This document shows, piece after piece, positions 1 to 12,112 of a stretch of DNA of 64,000 nucleotides. Source of the stretch: Datnioides undecimradiatus. Taxonomy: Eukaryota; Chordata; Actinopteri; Lobotiformes; Datnioididae. A program made the translations under genes and the position numbers. The stretch covers positions 1 through 64,000 of the forward strand of contig WARS01000015.1 of NCBI GenBank assembly GCA_008933995.1. The letters run 5' to 3'. Below the pieces are notes generated by a model, which was given only the letters and a program-made list of their open reading frames with translations, ran no database searches and was not told the DNA's origin. Positions within the stretch are counted from its first letter, which is position 1, and every line of letters begins with the position of its first letter.

Positions 1-2057
1 TTATTATTATTATTATTATCATTATTTTAAATGACAACAGACACAAGACTGAAGGTATCTGGTGCATTTAAAGTACAGTGTCCCCTTCCAATGACTGGAA
101 GCATGATTTCCTTTCCTCACTGCTGACACTGTGATGGCGTATTTGACGCACAGCTGAAGCCTTGCTGTCAGTCAAACATGACAGTAGCCCTCTCAGCTTG
201 TCCGCTGTCTGGCCCAGATGGTGAAGAACATGTGTTAAAGAAGCTCTATATGGGTCTGACATTTTAACCTGGAACCTGGGTTCTGATCCTTAGCCAGGAG
301 TGGCTATTTGAATATCTGAACACGAGAGATTAATGACATTTAAATTAAAAAAAAAAAAAAAAAAGTCAAAGCAGTCTTAGTAGTATTTTTTTATTCCAAG
401 CTCCCATGTAGGGACACATTTCAGGTGTCATACAGTGATAAAAATTGACTACATTTCCGTAAAAAAGTAAACTTGTCTTAAATACATTGTAATTTATCAG
501 GACAAAGACATATTCAGCGATCCATCCATTTAATTTCCCTTAATTTCCCAGCATTCATACAATTGTAATGGTAGTAAAAATATGTTTCATTTTGATAAAT
601 ATAGATTAAAATCAACAATCTCATTTGTATTTGATTCGATGAAAAGTAACTGCTAATGAGGCACTGGGTTAAGTACAATTTCACCTTCCATTCATTTCAA
701 TCAGGTTGTGGAATTTGAGTGTTAGTAATGGAAAATGTCAATCTGCAAATATCAATTTATACAGACAACAGTCCCATACTGGAATGGTAACTCTTTACAT
801 TTGGTTCATGAGTCTCCAGTTTCGCCACACTGAGCATTGTGGTCTGATGTAAAGTCAAGTCAAGTCAAGAAAACGCTACAAAATACTACAATATAATCAT
901 GTGCATTTGTCATTTCGAGCACCTGAGTGGAGTGTACAGTGTTAAAGTTAATATACCACTTAAAACCTATGAAAGATTGTCAAGTTTGAATTTATCGAAG
1001 TAACACAACGTGATGTCAATATGTGATGGAAAAATACACTGTGGTTGACACACTACTGAGGATACCATCACCATATTTGTAAGTTTAGGCAAGTTTATGA
1101 AGGCAGTTTAAAGGGGCAGTGTGCAGGATTTAGGGGGATCTATTTTAATAATGTATAATGGCCTGAAAATCATTTCATTTTTGTTAGTTGAGAACAAGCC
1201 TTATATGTCTACAGTAGAAGCAGGTCCACCATGTTTCTACAGTGGCCCAGAGCAGACAAATTAAACTCTGGCTCTAGATAGGGCCTTTTATGTTTGTGCT
1301 TTTACATTTTTGGAGGCACAGTCTGAGTGGAGGGGTACTCAGCTGGCTGCAATTTGCAACTTCGCTGCAAGATGCCACTAAATCCTACAAACCGCTCTTT
1401 TAAGTAGTTAAAACAACGTGTAGCCAACATGAGCAAAGAAGAACATATGATGTAGCTTGATGTGTATGTGTTTTAGTATTCAGATCTGCAATATTCACAG
1501 CGTAGCACAGTCATCTGTATTAGATCTCAGCAATCAACTACTCACCATGTTATCGTGTAGTGGGGTAATTGATCTGTTCTTTCATGTGCACGCAACTTGA
1601 CTGAGTAAATGTCACACACATTTGTTTTGGTCTGAGATGCTGGTTTTGTGGTGTGACATACGGTGGAGCTGAATGTGTTATATTACACCTCGAACGCGTT
1701 CCATATTTCCTGTTTTGCAGGATCAGTGCAGTGATCACCCTCGCAGACTTAAAGAACAGACTGAATTCGTGCTCAGCTGACCACAGTCTTGCATGACCCA
1801 CACTGAAACTCATTAAAGGCACGTTGCCCATTCTGTTGTTTGGATTTCACAGTAAAATCTTTATGATTACTTAATTTCCAGCTTATTTGTCTTAGCAGGA
1901 GAGTTTTGCAGCAGTGGGGTGGTGTTGTTGCTGTGCTGCACATATTGTCTTTCTCAGATATACATGTTTTCTTTTGGTTAAAATCCTCTTTAAGACAGCT
2001 TTTACACAGAAGGTTTAGGTCACGAGACGGGTGATGGTGTGTGCAGGACTGAGGCAT
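1..2057. other. gda 3' flank, no gene supported
   Basis: This stretch follows the gda stop codon. Its proximal part should be gda 3' UTR, but no convincing minus-strand polyadenylation signal close to the stop could be picked out. It holds a poly-A run at 347-364, a short CAAGT repeat near 850-873, and a 296-bp MITE at 1108-1403. Short ORFs on both strands show no recognisable domain. Confidence 0.6.
1108..1403 (-). mobile_element. TTAA-flanked MITE-like element (copy 1)
   Basis: Both ends carry TTAA (1108-1111 and 1400-1403) with imperfect inverted repeats: the left end has CAGTGTGCAGGATTTAG, and the right end read in reverse has TTTGTAGGATTTAG. Read on the minus strand, the interior contains GATTTTCAGGCCATTATAC and a TTTGTCTGCTCTGGGCCACT stretch. 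Both recur in the copy at 11864-12112. I recognise this as a very abundant fish repeat. It carries no transposase, so it is non-autonomous. TTAA ends suggest piggyBac-type mobilisation (inference). Confidence 0.75.
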
Positions 2058-3591
2058 TTACTCCAGCACTGGCTCAGTGAATGGTACCACCCTCCTTCCG
2101 GCCACATATACCTCGACTATGTTGCGATCATCACCTGTGAAAAAGGAATCAAGTCAAATATCAATTAAAAGCTGAGCGGCAATGAAATGTTTGGACAAAC
2201 AAAGTGAGACTGACACTTACCCAAATTCAAGAACTTTTCCAAATAAATCTGAAATTAAAGTGAAGATAATTAACTGAAACAAAATGTTCTGCTTTTATTT
2301 ATTTTCAGTTAAGACAGAGTAACTCTACCAACCTCAGGCTGATCGCAATTGATCAAGTCGATGGGTCCTCCAGGAGCAGCTACGTTCACCCTCAGGGCAT
2401 CAAAGTCTTTGCCCACCTCAAAGTTTCCTATTTGGTCATCCAGGGACAAAGCTACACACAAAACACAGCATAAATGAGCCTTTTGTTTCCTCTACCCTCC
2501 TGTAAAATTGCAATCTGTCTTAATTAAAACTATCTTTCCACAATGAACTGAATCAGGCTGCAGCGCTCTGATACAGAGCTGCTTAGCTTGGGCAAGAAAA
2601 AAGACTGTTGGCTGAGAATAAGACTCGCAAAGAGACGTGTAACCTCCTCACAGTGCCACCTCTGTCTTACCTTGGCTTCCTCCCAGAGTTGCCAGTCTGA
2701 ACACCTCCTTAAAGCTGAGTGCCTTGTGTTCTGGGTCCTGGATGGTCAAGAATTTGGATGAGTCCAGGGCTCTCCTCACCGCATCCAGCATAGAGGCCGA
2801 GTAGCCGCCCGCCACGTCTGACGCAGAAACACAAACACAGAGGGAGGGGTTAAATGAACACACGCGCAAATGCATGCACTCAGAAACATATATGACAAAT
2901 TTTAAAAACCCGTTTGAGCAGATTCTTTTTTTTTTTTCCTTAAACCAGCAGATCAGCTGAGAGTCAGATGTCCTGCCTCACTCACACAAACACTTTAATG
3001 ACTGTCATAAAGATAACAATGTAACAATGTCCCAGAACTTCTTCTCCTTTAGCAAACTGGAAGAAGTGACCTACTTGGAGTGGAGTTACTCTTCTCTCAC
3101 CTGTTCCCAGCCCCAGTTTCACTTTGTGTTTGAGGACGTTGCGGACATTCAGCACCCCACTGCACAACCTGGGCAGATGAGGAGAGGGATGTGACTGACA
3201 CAATGAAACGATGATCAAAATGACTTTGTGTCATTTATCCATCAGCTGATAGATTCAAGACTGTTTATATTTTCCTGCATGTTGATGAGTAAAGTTTAAT
3301 CTGTTGCATTTATGTGCATTCAGGCATTTATAATATTATATTTCATTTTTTATAAAATATGCAAATCTTTATGGGAATTCATGTCCTTGCAAAACAGAAT
3401 TGGACACTTACGAAATGTTGGAGTTGGGACAGTGAGACAACGAGGCTCCCGTCTCTTTGAACAGAGTCAACTCTCTATCACTAAGGTGGCAGCCGTGGGC
3501 CATCACCGTCTGTGGATCATCAAGATCATCATCATCGTCACGAACAACATCAGCCACGTTCAGCTTTTATTTTTTTATCGGCATTTATATT

Positions 3592-3626
<35 letters not shown>

Positions 3627-6600
3627 GTTTGTGTGTGTGAGCTCACCTTGTCTGTAAGCAGGTTGTATTTGAGGTAGACGTCTGTATAAGAGTTTGATTC
3701 AGGAAAAAACTCCTTTACAAGCTCCACTTCTTTAATGTTTTCGCTGATGTGACTCTTGAAAAACACACACACCCAAATTTAATTAACCAAAGGGTTGGGT
3801 GTAACCTCTGACACAAGCTGTCACATTTGTATGTATGTACATAAAAAGAGGGAGAGGCAGAGCCTGAGGCGTAGCAGTGCAATTAGAGGATAACTAATCC
3901 CAAAAGGTATTCTGCAATACTTGTTTTCCACTCAGCCCTTTGAATATTGCACTTGTGCAGTTGTGTGTGCAGGTCCGCAGGTCCAACGCTGAACGGTCTC
4001 TACGGCAACAGTTCCCCGTGGACATGACCTGGTTTGGTTGTCAAAGTGAGCTCACCTGGATGTGCAGGTTGTTATTCTTAGCGATTGCTCCCAGCTGTCC
4101 AAGCAAGGCTCCTGTGCATGTTGGGGCAAAGCGGGGGGTCACCACTGGCTTCACGAGAGAGTACTACCCCCCCCCCCCAAAAAAAAAACAAAAACAAGGC
4201 TTTCAATACTGAGGATGTAAAAATCTACATCCTTTACCTGTTTTGGTTTCTGTATGACAGAATCTCACCTTTCTTTTAAGCAGCTCTTCAATAAACCTGG
4301 AGGGGGCAAAACGATGGTTGTAATTAATGAGGAACAGTTAAAAATAACCAAAACTTTTACAACCAGTTAAACTTCTTTACCAGTTACTTCTGCATGGGGA
4401 CTGTGGCTGTAAATATCTCTGTAAATGCAGTTTTATCCACAAAAACATAACTTTTTGGTGCAACTATCACTTTATAATCAGGTTCGCGATCTCTGAGTTG
4501 TGCAAATGTGTATCTCTGGCACTGTGAAACTGATGAGAGGTGTCAAATAGAAGAGGGAAATTTAAAAATGGATGCATTTCAGTACAAAAATGCTATATTT
4601 CTTATTAAAAGACTCTCCTCGGATGCACAAACAAAGAGTTATGCAGACTTTTTTCACACCCAGAAAGACATATCAAACTCCATGCATCATAGCAATGTCC
4701 TAATTATTAATCTTACATTAAGTTTTATAAACACCTGTCGACAAAGTTTCAGATTTCAATGTCATTTCACCAAATCAGCTGCACACTGTACGACTCGGGC
4801 TGACACACGCTACATGCTACTTCAGATGCTTCGGCAGCAGCTGATACCCACCGACAGGTTTCTTCCTGGGACTCCTGGTTGGTCTCTTTGTAATGTGCCA
4901 CATCGTTCCTGTCCATGCACACTTTGCCCACCAAGGCACGCTGACCAAAGTCATCTGCAAGAAAAACAAAAATGACCCGAGAACCAGAATATGATTAAAC
5001 ATTAATCCGTTGACTCAGTTTATTTTGCAGAGTCTTTGAACTGACTTTATTTTTCAGCAGCATATTATAATTTAACGTATAGAGCTGGAAAATGGCTCCA
5101 GGGTGTCTGGATGGATAAGATGATAAGTTGGAGATCTTCCATACCCTTGAGTCTAATAACTGAGCAACTGAAAGTTACCTATAATTTCTATCCATGATCA
5201 GCAGTCTTATAATTTCACCTGTGTTTGTGACAGCGTCCCTTTTCAACCTTTGGCAGCATAATGACAGCATTAAATTCACGTCACAATCAAACCCTGCCAT
5301 CATTCACAAGCCTTAATTCTAGTCTTGCGTATACCATGCATATGTACACCTACACCCACGCCCACAGGCTCATTGCATGATATAACATGTTTTGCTCAGT
5401 CTAGCTAAATGCAATGAAAGCTTTACATCACATCTGTTTTGTTGCGCGTTCTGGCAAAAAAAAGACTTGTATGTGCACGGCGGACCAGGAAAAACCAGAA
5501 CAAAGACATATTTACGTGCAGTCTTCACACAAATATACTTGTTGTATCTTTAATAAGGCTGCTCAGACCTCCGGGTGAGTGCAGAGGTGTAACGGGTCTG
5601 CACAGACACTTTCTGTGTTTATATATATTGTGCATATACTCTACCTTCAAGTACTCATTCTTTAACAGTGCACTCACAGTAATATAGTAGAAAATTCCTA
5701 GGGATTTTACTTAATTAAGGGTGCCAATTATTATTTACACAGGTGTTTTCATTTATAAGGTCTTATCAGACCTCTGTGCAGGTTGAATAAATGTTAATAA
5801 AGGTGTCATAGTCAAGTAAAGCTGCCATATTTAGTTTCGTTTGTGTTTATTTCGCCTCGTCTAGTTGAGCGTCTTGTGTTGTTACTTTGTGTGTTAATAA
5901 ACTTGTTTATTTTTGAAATCCCTCGTCTCCTGAGTCGTGCGTTTGGGTTCAGACGAACTGTCTTGTCAGTAAGTTGTTCCAGGTGAACTTGTTCCAGGGT
6001 CAAAATACGCTGCACACTGGCTCACCTGAACGTTTTAAATCCAGATTAAACAGTTTTGGGGTAGTGCGTTGCGAGATATATAAATGTAACTTTGTTATTT
6101 GCCTTTTATGCATATGTTACGTGTAATAAAATAAAAACCTAATTGGATTAACTTGAAATTGCATTGTCACGAATCTGAAACTACTCAGCACTACATAAAG
6201 CTCAATGAAATGCTACAGTCATACACACATTAATACACATTAACACCATAAAACCTAAAAATGTTTATTAAAGTCATGTATTTTCACCGTGTGGTAATGC
6301 TCCTTTTACTTAAGCGAAGGAACTTTCTTACTTCTTCCACCACTGTGCTCGTATAAGGTTCTATTTCAACAAGTGTAGTGTTGCAGACACTGTACAGGAT
6401 CAGTCATTCGAGGTCTGTGAGGGAGCTTTGTGCTACTGTGACCAAACTGTTTCTGGTCGATTCGGGCAGAAAATGTGGATCAGATATCTGTGGGACCTTG
6501 AACTTTGGACCTTATAAGATTCTTGCCTGAGAAGCTTTAGCACACTATATATGCACATGTTTTTTTTTATTCTTTCATAAGTGCGATTTGCAAAAAATAA

Positions 6601-8979
6601 ATTAACATATTAATTAAAGGGGAAATGAAGCACGGGGAAACACTCAAACATGCACACGCAGACGCTGAATAACAGCTTTTCCCAAAATTGGAACAGCTGC
6701 TCAGAACAGGACAAAGGTGAGGGTTCAAAGACCCTGATAACGCAATATGACTGCGTAAAGCTGCCAAAGCCAGGGCTCAGTTCAGTGTGGTTGAATCATT
6801 ACATGTTTATGTGAGCGTCCGTGTGCGAGTGTGTGTGTTTAGTATTGCGTAACATTACACCAAGATGATAAGGACAAGGAATAAAGGTGAACAACATAAG
6901 TGTGTTTCTGACCCAGGTGAGACTACTAGAGGAAAACATGACAAATGAGTCTTTGCAGAGTTTACACAAAGGCATCAGCTGATTGGAGTCAGTTGCACTG
7001 TCATGGAAGTTTCAAATTTCAAATTACTGGGTTTAATCTGATGGATTAAGCTCTTGCATTGTGTTTTTCACAAGACATACGGACCCATTATCATGTTTTG
7101 AGCCACTGGCCTACTTATAAGAGCCTGAATATGTCAGAAAACACTGTGCAGACTCAACATCTTTCTCTTTATGCGTCAGCGTCTAACCTAAACTGTCTCA
7201 CAACAGGACACTCCTAACTCTAACCAGTGCACAGTCCATATTACAGGATAGAAAGAAGGACAATGCTTAAAAATAAAACAAAGATTTAGGTCAAAGTGTG
7301 TATGTGTGTGTGTGTGTGTGCTTAAGTGTAAGACATCTTACCTGCAATCTGGCCCAGCAGCAGAGAGGCATCTGTATGTATGGTGGCAAAGTAACATGCA
7401 GTGGTTGTTCCGTTTCTCAGGGTCCTTTTCTGTAGAGCGGAAGGATCAAATTACAGGATTAACATTTAAACATTTTCTGTCCTCGTTTCTATACCTTGTT
7501 AAGCCACAGGAATTTTCACACCCTTCTCAAATCACAGGTAGCACCACAATATAGACGACCTCACGTAGACACATCCTGTGTCCTAATGCTACCTGTGCTT
7601 GGAATTCATGACAAGTTGTGACTGGTGCACAGCAATTAGACTGATTTTGACAGCCTTATATCACAAAGCTGGCAAACTTACCACTACTTGCGTGTAGACC
7701 TTGTTGGCAAAATCTAAGTCCTCGAAGCGAGACTCCACAGGATAGGTGTACTTATTGAGCCACTGCAGTAAGGGCATGTCCAGGGCTGTGCCAGCGTAAC
7801 TGTACTGGGATGCATGGATGTGGGTGTCCACCATTCCCGGTATGAGGAACTCACTGCAGCGCAGCAAAGGTTCAAACATTTACTTTTGTTCATATGGTCT
7901 GTGCAACAAATGACACAATGATGCACACTCCTGTTTCACATTTAAGTTTGAATATGATTAATAAATATGATCTAGCTGCTGATGCAAACAAGACTTTGTG
8001 CTCACATCTGCAAACCAAATGCACAGTGTTACAGTAATAAAATTGCAAAATCCAATGCATTCAGTTATTCATTTTTATATTGCACTTACTGCTGTGCCAG
8101 TTGAGTGACTTCAGATGGACTGAATCCAAAGGTCTGAGACAGCGAGTCAATCTCTGTGGCTTTGCGGATGAAAGCAATCTGATGGCAGAATGCACATCCA
8201 TTAAGACTTGGTGTGACAACACAGGATAGCTCATTAGTTGCTTGTGTGTGAAAGAAAATAAGGTCAGGTGGAAGGCATGTGGTTAAAGCTGAGGAGCGAG
8301 CTGTGGTTTATATTTATCATCTTATCTTACATTCATCAACAGCCCTTGCAACAACACCACTGTAATCTGAGTGAGGTTTTGTTAATAGTACCCTTTCTGT
8401 GTGGATGTGGACACACCAGATGCACTCAGCCTACACATTTTCAGATTGTCCCCATATTATATATTCCCATATTGATAACAACACCGTAGGGAGACCCTAT
8501 TTTTCCTCGTTATGGTCTGAGGATTTAATCTGAATTTTAATTCCACTTGTGTTTGAAGGGGCTACTTCAGATTGTCATTAAGGTTTTTGTATGAGAGAGC
8601 TTAGCGTGCGCCAAATTGTGAAGTTGCTCAGCAACAGAGGTATTATGTAACAGATTTACGTATTGTCTGTTTGGAAGACGTTTTTTATACCAAAGTACCC
8701 AAAATTTAACCTTGGTGCGCAACCTACCTTTAAACCCATAACCAACGATAGAACAGCCAAACGCAAAATCCGCCTGTGGTTTTGTTTGTTGTTTGAAACC
8801 ATTATAGCGAAGATTTAACATGCAGTTTTTAATTTTAGAATATGACTTACCTTTCCCTCTGTATTCACTCCCAGGAGCGCATCTTCCAGCGTCTCCAGCT
8901 CTTCCTGCTGGGTTGAATGGAGAAATGTTCCCCTGAAGACGTGCGCAAGTTTGGCGGCGGGTCTGTTAGAGCTGGCCAT
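2058..8979 (-). CDS. gda: guanine deaminase (cypin orthologue), 14 coding exons
   Basis: Zinc amidohydrolase that converts guanine to xanthine and ammonia in the cytosol (purine catabolism). Exons in transcript order: 8851-8979, 8090-8178, 7682-7853, 7342-7429, 4852-4954, 4269-4296, 4056-4163, 3647-3754, 3412-3509, 3101-3168, 2671-2817, 2333-2451, 2221-2248, 2058-2134 (ends TAA). All introns are GT-AG and the frame is continuous, 453 aa against 454 in human. Visible motifs: MVDTHIHAS (zinc ligands H84 and H86), SHISEN (H241, E244), MAHG (H280), HCPNSN, and GTDVAGG with catalytic D331. These match human H82, H84, H240, E243, H279 and D330. The start MASSNRP lies just before LAHVFRGTF, as in orthologues. 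Exons 6 and 13 are only 28 nt. The C terminus, TEPVLE, lacks the PDZ ligand (SSSV) of mammalian cypin. No signal peptide is seen. Identity is very secure; exon edges are inferred. Confidence 0.97.
3593..3640. repeat. (TA)n/(TG)n microsatellite beside gda exon 8 donor
   Basis: A run of about 14 TA units is followed by TG-rich sequence. On the gda strand it becomes a CA then TA tract beginning only a few bases after the exon 8 donor (exon ends at 3647). Confidence 0.9.
4167..4188. repeat. C12/A10 homopolymer pair at gda exon 7 acceptor
   Basis: Twelve C then ten A on the plus strand. On the gda strand this reads T10-G12-TAG immediately before exon 7, so the usual polypyrimidine tract is split from its AG by a G run. 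Confidence 0.9.
4955..7341 (-). other. gda: gda intron 4 (2.4 kb)
   Basis: The largest gda intron. It has no coding region I can support. It holds an LTR-like stretch near 5690-5985 and a TG microsatellite near 7297-7320 that ends about 20 bp from exon 4. ORFs here are short, overlap on both strands and match nothing I know. Confidence 0.6.
5690..5985 (+). repeat. possible retrotransposon LTR remnant
   Basis: T-rich sequence with GTTAATAAACTTGTTTATT followed by CTCCTGAGTCGTGCGTTTGG and GGTTCAGAC resembles the R-U5 end of fish gypsy-type LTRs as I remember them: an AATAAA signal, then a short tail. No internal gag or pol sequence follows, and a matching second LTR was not found. Noncoding remnant only; boundaries are approximate. 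Confidence 0.35.
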
Positions 8980-9240
8980 CCTTTCAACTGATCAGTGAGC
9001 AGTGAAGTACCTGCAGCAGCAACAGCGCACCGGGGTTTTGTCCTCAGAGACCTGTGATCACTAAGACGCACCAGGACGCACGACTCCACCTGACTGCAAA
9101 GACAAACTAGAGCCAATGAAATGAAAGGGTGTGCGTCTATGGGTGTGTCGGGGGTTTGTCTGATCCTCAAGTTGCTATGGTATAACTAGGGACAAGTCAC
9201 AGAGTCCCCAAGGCTGAGTCCGTCAGCTGCAGATGACGTT
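8980..9240 (-). promoter_or_regulatory. gda: gda 5' UTR and proximal promoter region
   Basis: DNA directly upstream of the gda ATG on the minus strand. A plus-strand CCAAT at about 9113-9118 would act as an inverted CCAAT box for gda. I see no clear TATA box at a fixed distance. The transcription start cannot be placed from sequence alone. Confidence 0.4.
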
Positions 9241-9954
9241 TCCAGTTGTGCTTTTGCTTCGCTGCGGTCATAACGATGGTTATCGGTCAGGTGCGCCGCG
9301 CACTGTTTGCGCTTTTTAACTGTGTCCGCTTAATAATTCATGACCAAATAACACGTCAGATGCAGAAAAAACCCCCAACAACACGTGACTGTCCGGTTCT
9401 TTTACTCAACTTTATAGGTTTATCCAGATTTTAACGTTTTTTGTGCAAAATACAATGAAATCCACATCATTTTCAATTCAAAGACAGAGTATTAGAGCCC
9501 AGTGTTAAGGCAATATATGTTCTCTGCCAACATATTGTTTTCCTTAGTCCTCATCATAAATACCGTTTGCGATCATGCTGGAACAAGCCTCAGCTGTTGT
9601 GACTATTAAACACACACCGCGCCCGGTATGGAGATGGTGCATATCTGTAAATCTGCGTGGGTGCGTGTCTGTGTATCAGATCAGTGCGCACATAGTTTCT
9701 TAATGCTAAACTACCTTTTGGAAATCTCCAATAAGCATTTAGCCAGCTCACACTATGCAGGTCTTGGCGTTGGTGGAGACTACATTTTTGTCCATGCTTG
9801 AGGAATGAAATTCTAAATACATGTACCTGTGCGTTCATTTGGTGTATGAAGCTGCAGAGGCTACAGTATATTTATAGATAACTTGAAAGAGGACATTCTG
9901 TACCATTTGTCTTTGAGTGACAGCAGCAGGTGAAGGTCCAAACATACAAGACAG

Positions 9955-9981
9955 CGCACACACACACACACACACACACAA
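9955..9981. repeat. (CA)n microsatellite
   Basis: Uninterrupted CA dinucleotides for roughly 26 bases. Confidence 0.9.
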
Positions 9982-10344
9982 GTTCCCTCCAAAGAATGAG
10001 CTTCAAATTGAGGTAACACTGTTTAATTTTGGCCCATCTTAGGTCATGTGTCTCTCAGCACATGTCCACGTGCCTGTTAGGGGTTCCCTTGTTCCCCTTT
10101 GTCAGAACACTGTGTATACTTTGACAGACATGACATGATGTTTGAGACGTTTCCTCATATTGAATGTTTTGTCATGTCTGGAGCGGTTGTTGGTAATAGC
10201 TCTGTGATAACTGGAAGAAATTAAGATATAATATCAAAGTAATATTGGCAATATATCTTTTTGCCTCTGTGCCAGTGACAGCTGTGGTCTGATGCATTAT
10301 GTTTCAGTGCTGTCTGCACATCTGCACGTCCTGGTCTCTCAAAT

Positions 10345-10690
10345 ACCCTTCTTTTGGCCTTGTGAACACCATATCTCAGGAACGTCACAAAGGAATCCCA
10401 TCAAAGGATCAGCTGGGCTCAAGAATGAGATGATAAGATTCTGGTGGTCTAAGTTCAAAGTCACAGCGATATCACGCGCTCATGAACACCGCATATGGGA
10501 ACTTCAGTACATACAAAACAAACATTCACTTGTAGTCGAGGATGGAATTTGGTAGTCAAAAGGGTTGACCTCACTGTTACATCATACTGTTCTGCAAAAA
10601 CAAATGGAGAGATTGTGACTATATTTCACATTTGGGTGGATACTGAAGTGGTTACACTCACCCTGAGACTAATCTCTGATCTTCTTTGCA
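10345..10690 (+). repeat. decayed fish interspersed repeat with two related halves
   Basis: Segment one has GTGAACACCATATCTCAGGA followed by CTCAAGAATGAGATGATAAG and TCTGGTGGTC. Segment two, about 120-140 bp on, has GAACACCGCATATGGGA followed by GTCGAGGATGGAATTTGG and TAGTCAAA. The order of parts is the same, so this is a diverged dimer. It resembles an abundant fish repeat carrying the phrase 'ATATCTCAGGAACGCC' that I know from memory. Confidence 0.55.
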
Positions 10691-11863
10691 GCAACATCCA
10701 CATTTAAAGGTCTGTAGCTGAGCAGCAGCTCCATGGTTTTGCTGTTACTGAGCTGCAGGTGATTGTTGTTGCAATGAGTGATGAAAGTTACTGTTGGTCA
10801 CCTGTAACAATAGTCTCTGAGTGATGACAACATGCTTCTCACTGGAATCATACGTGCCAAAATAGTGGAAACATTCATTTTATCACCCCTTGACACAATA
10901 ACTTTTATTAAGTGGATTCAAAGTCTTGTTTGTGGAACATCTTAGGGTAACGAATGGGCAGGAAACATTTGCATCAGCATGATAAATGTGTGGTAACAAA
11001 AGGCAACAAATCCATTCAAGACTTAAATCCACCAACTTCTCTTTACAATCTTCTCTTATCTTTATGGGAGGCTTTGCATTGTATGTCCAATCAAGCACTT
11101 GACGCTTGACGCTCATTGCTGCGGATAATGTCATTTTGACTGTGCGTTACTTGTCAGCAGATCTGCAATACAGTTCATCAGCACCACAGCAAAAAGGGGA
11201 ATTTATCAACCCTCATATGAGAAGAATTTGTTGCAGGGCTGTTATATCGACTGGTTACGCTCTGGTTTACTTTCAGCTGAGCACTGATTTACTTATTTAT
11301 TGTACTTAATATGGCACTTATTCAATATCCATCAATCCAGACATGAAGTTTTCTGTGTTATCTGGGTAATTTTGTCTCGAAGTTACCCAGATTGTTCAGT
11401 ACATGACCGCAGGTCAGGTCAGAAAGCTGAAGTCACGGGCAAAACCATGTGAGAATACAAGCGCTAAATATATAGGAATCCTATGAGCGCAGTGATTAAT
11501 CCATTCATTTGTCATGATGTCCCATTTCCTTATGAGGAAGTGTGTTGCCACACTCTTTTAAAATTATCGACCCCACATGACAAGTGACAACACACACTCA
11601 CTTTGGATGACACCATGAAAATGAAAACACTTTTCTCGGTGTAACTGCAGGTTATTCTGTGACAGGAAGTGTGAAAAGCATCAGATAAAGAGGAAAAACG
11701 CATTTATGCATGAACCTTTTCTTCCAGAAAACATGAATGGCCGCATTGTTTTATAGCACGGCACAGTGAATTCTCTCAGCTGTGCAGCAAAGAGCGAAAG
11801 ATACTCGTGTAGCAGGCCGGCACAACATTTCAAAATGAACTTTTAATAAATATAGTAAAGATC

Positions 11864-12112
11864 TGGGTGTAGGATTTATAAAGTGGTGAGTTTATTTGCA
11901 ATAAAGTGAATACGGCTTCACTCACAATGGTTTGTCCGTTCTGGGCTACGGTAGAAAGGTGGCAGCTCCGTGAAAGCATCTCATTCAATCTAAGCCTTAA
12001 AAAACACACTGATTATAATTTTCAGGTGATTATACACTAATCAACGCACAATTATGAAAAATATATCGGATTTCTACACATAGACCAGCTTAAATTTAAT
12101 ATACTGGTCTTT
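11864..12112 (+). mobile_element. MITE-like element (copy 2, decayed)
   Basis: Opposite orientation to the copy at 1108-1403. It shares the GGGTGTAGGATTTA left end, an internal TTTGTCCGTTCTGGGCTACG at about 11933, and TTTTCAGGTGATTATACAC at about 12022. The right end is degraded. Lies in the gda to C9orf85-homologue intergenic space. Confidence 0.65.

Noticed and set aside
68..262. 64-codon minus-strand ORF beginning MSDPYRASLTHVLHHLG
   Set aside because: Short, no recognised family, no promoter or splice context; kept only as a chance ORF in the gda 3' flank.
4508..4975. 155-codon plus-strand ORF
   Set aside because: Runs antisense over gda exon 5 and its intron; no domain seen.
8865..9170. 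101-codon minus-strand ORF over gda exon 1
   Set aside because: Wrong frame; the true frame starts at 8979 with MASSNRPAAKLAHVFRG.
10774..10827. Two GTGATGA boxes with CTGA, like a C/D snoRNA
   Set aside because: Intergenic, with no terminal stem and no second proper D box; chance match.
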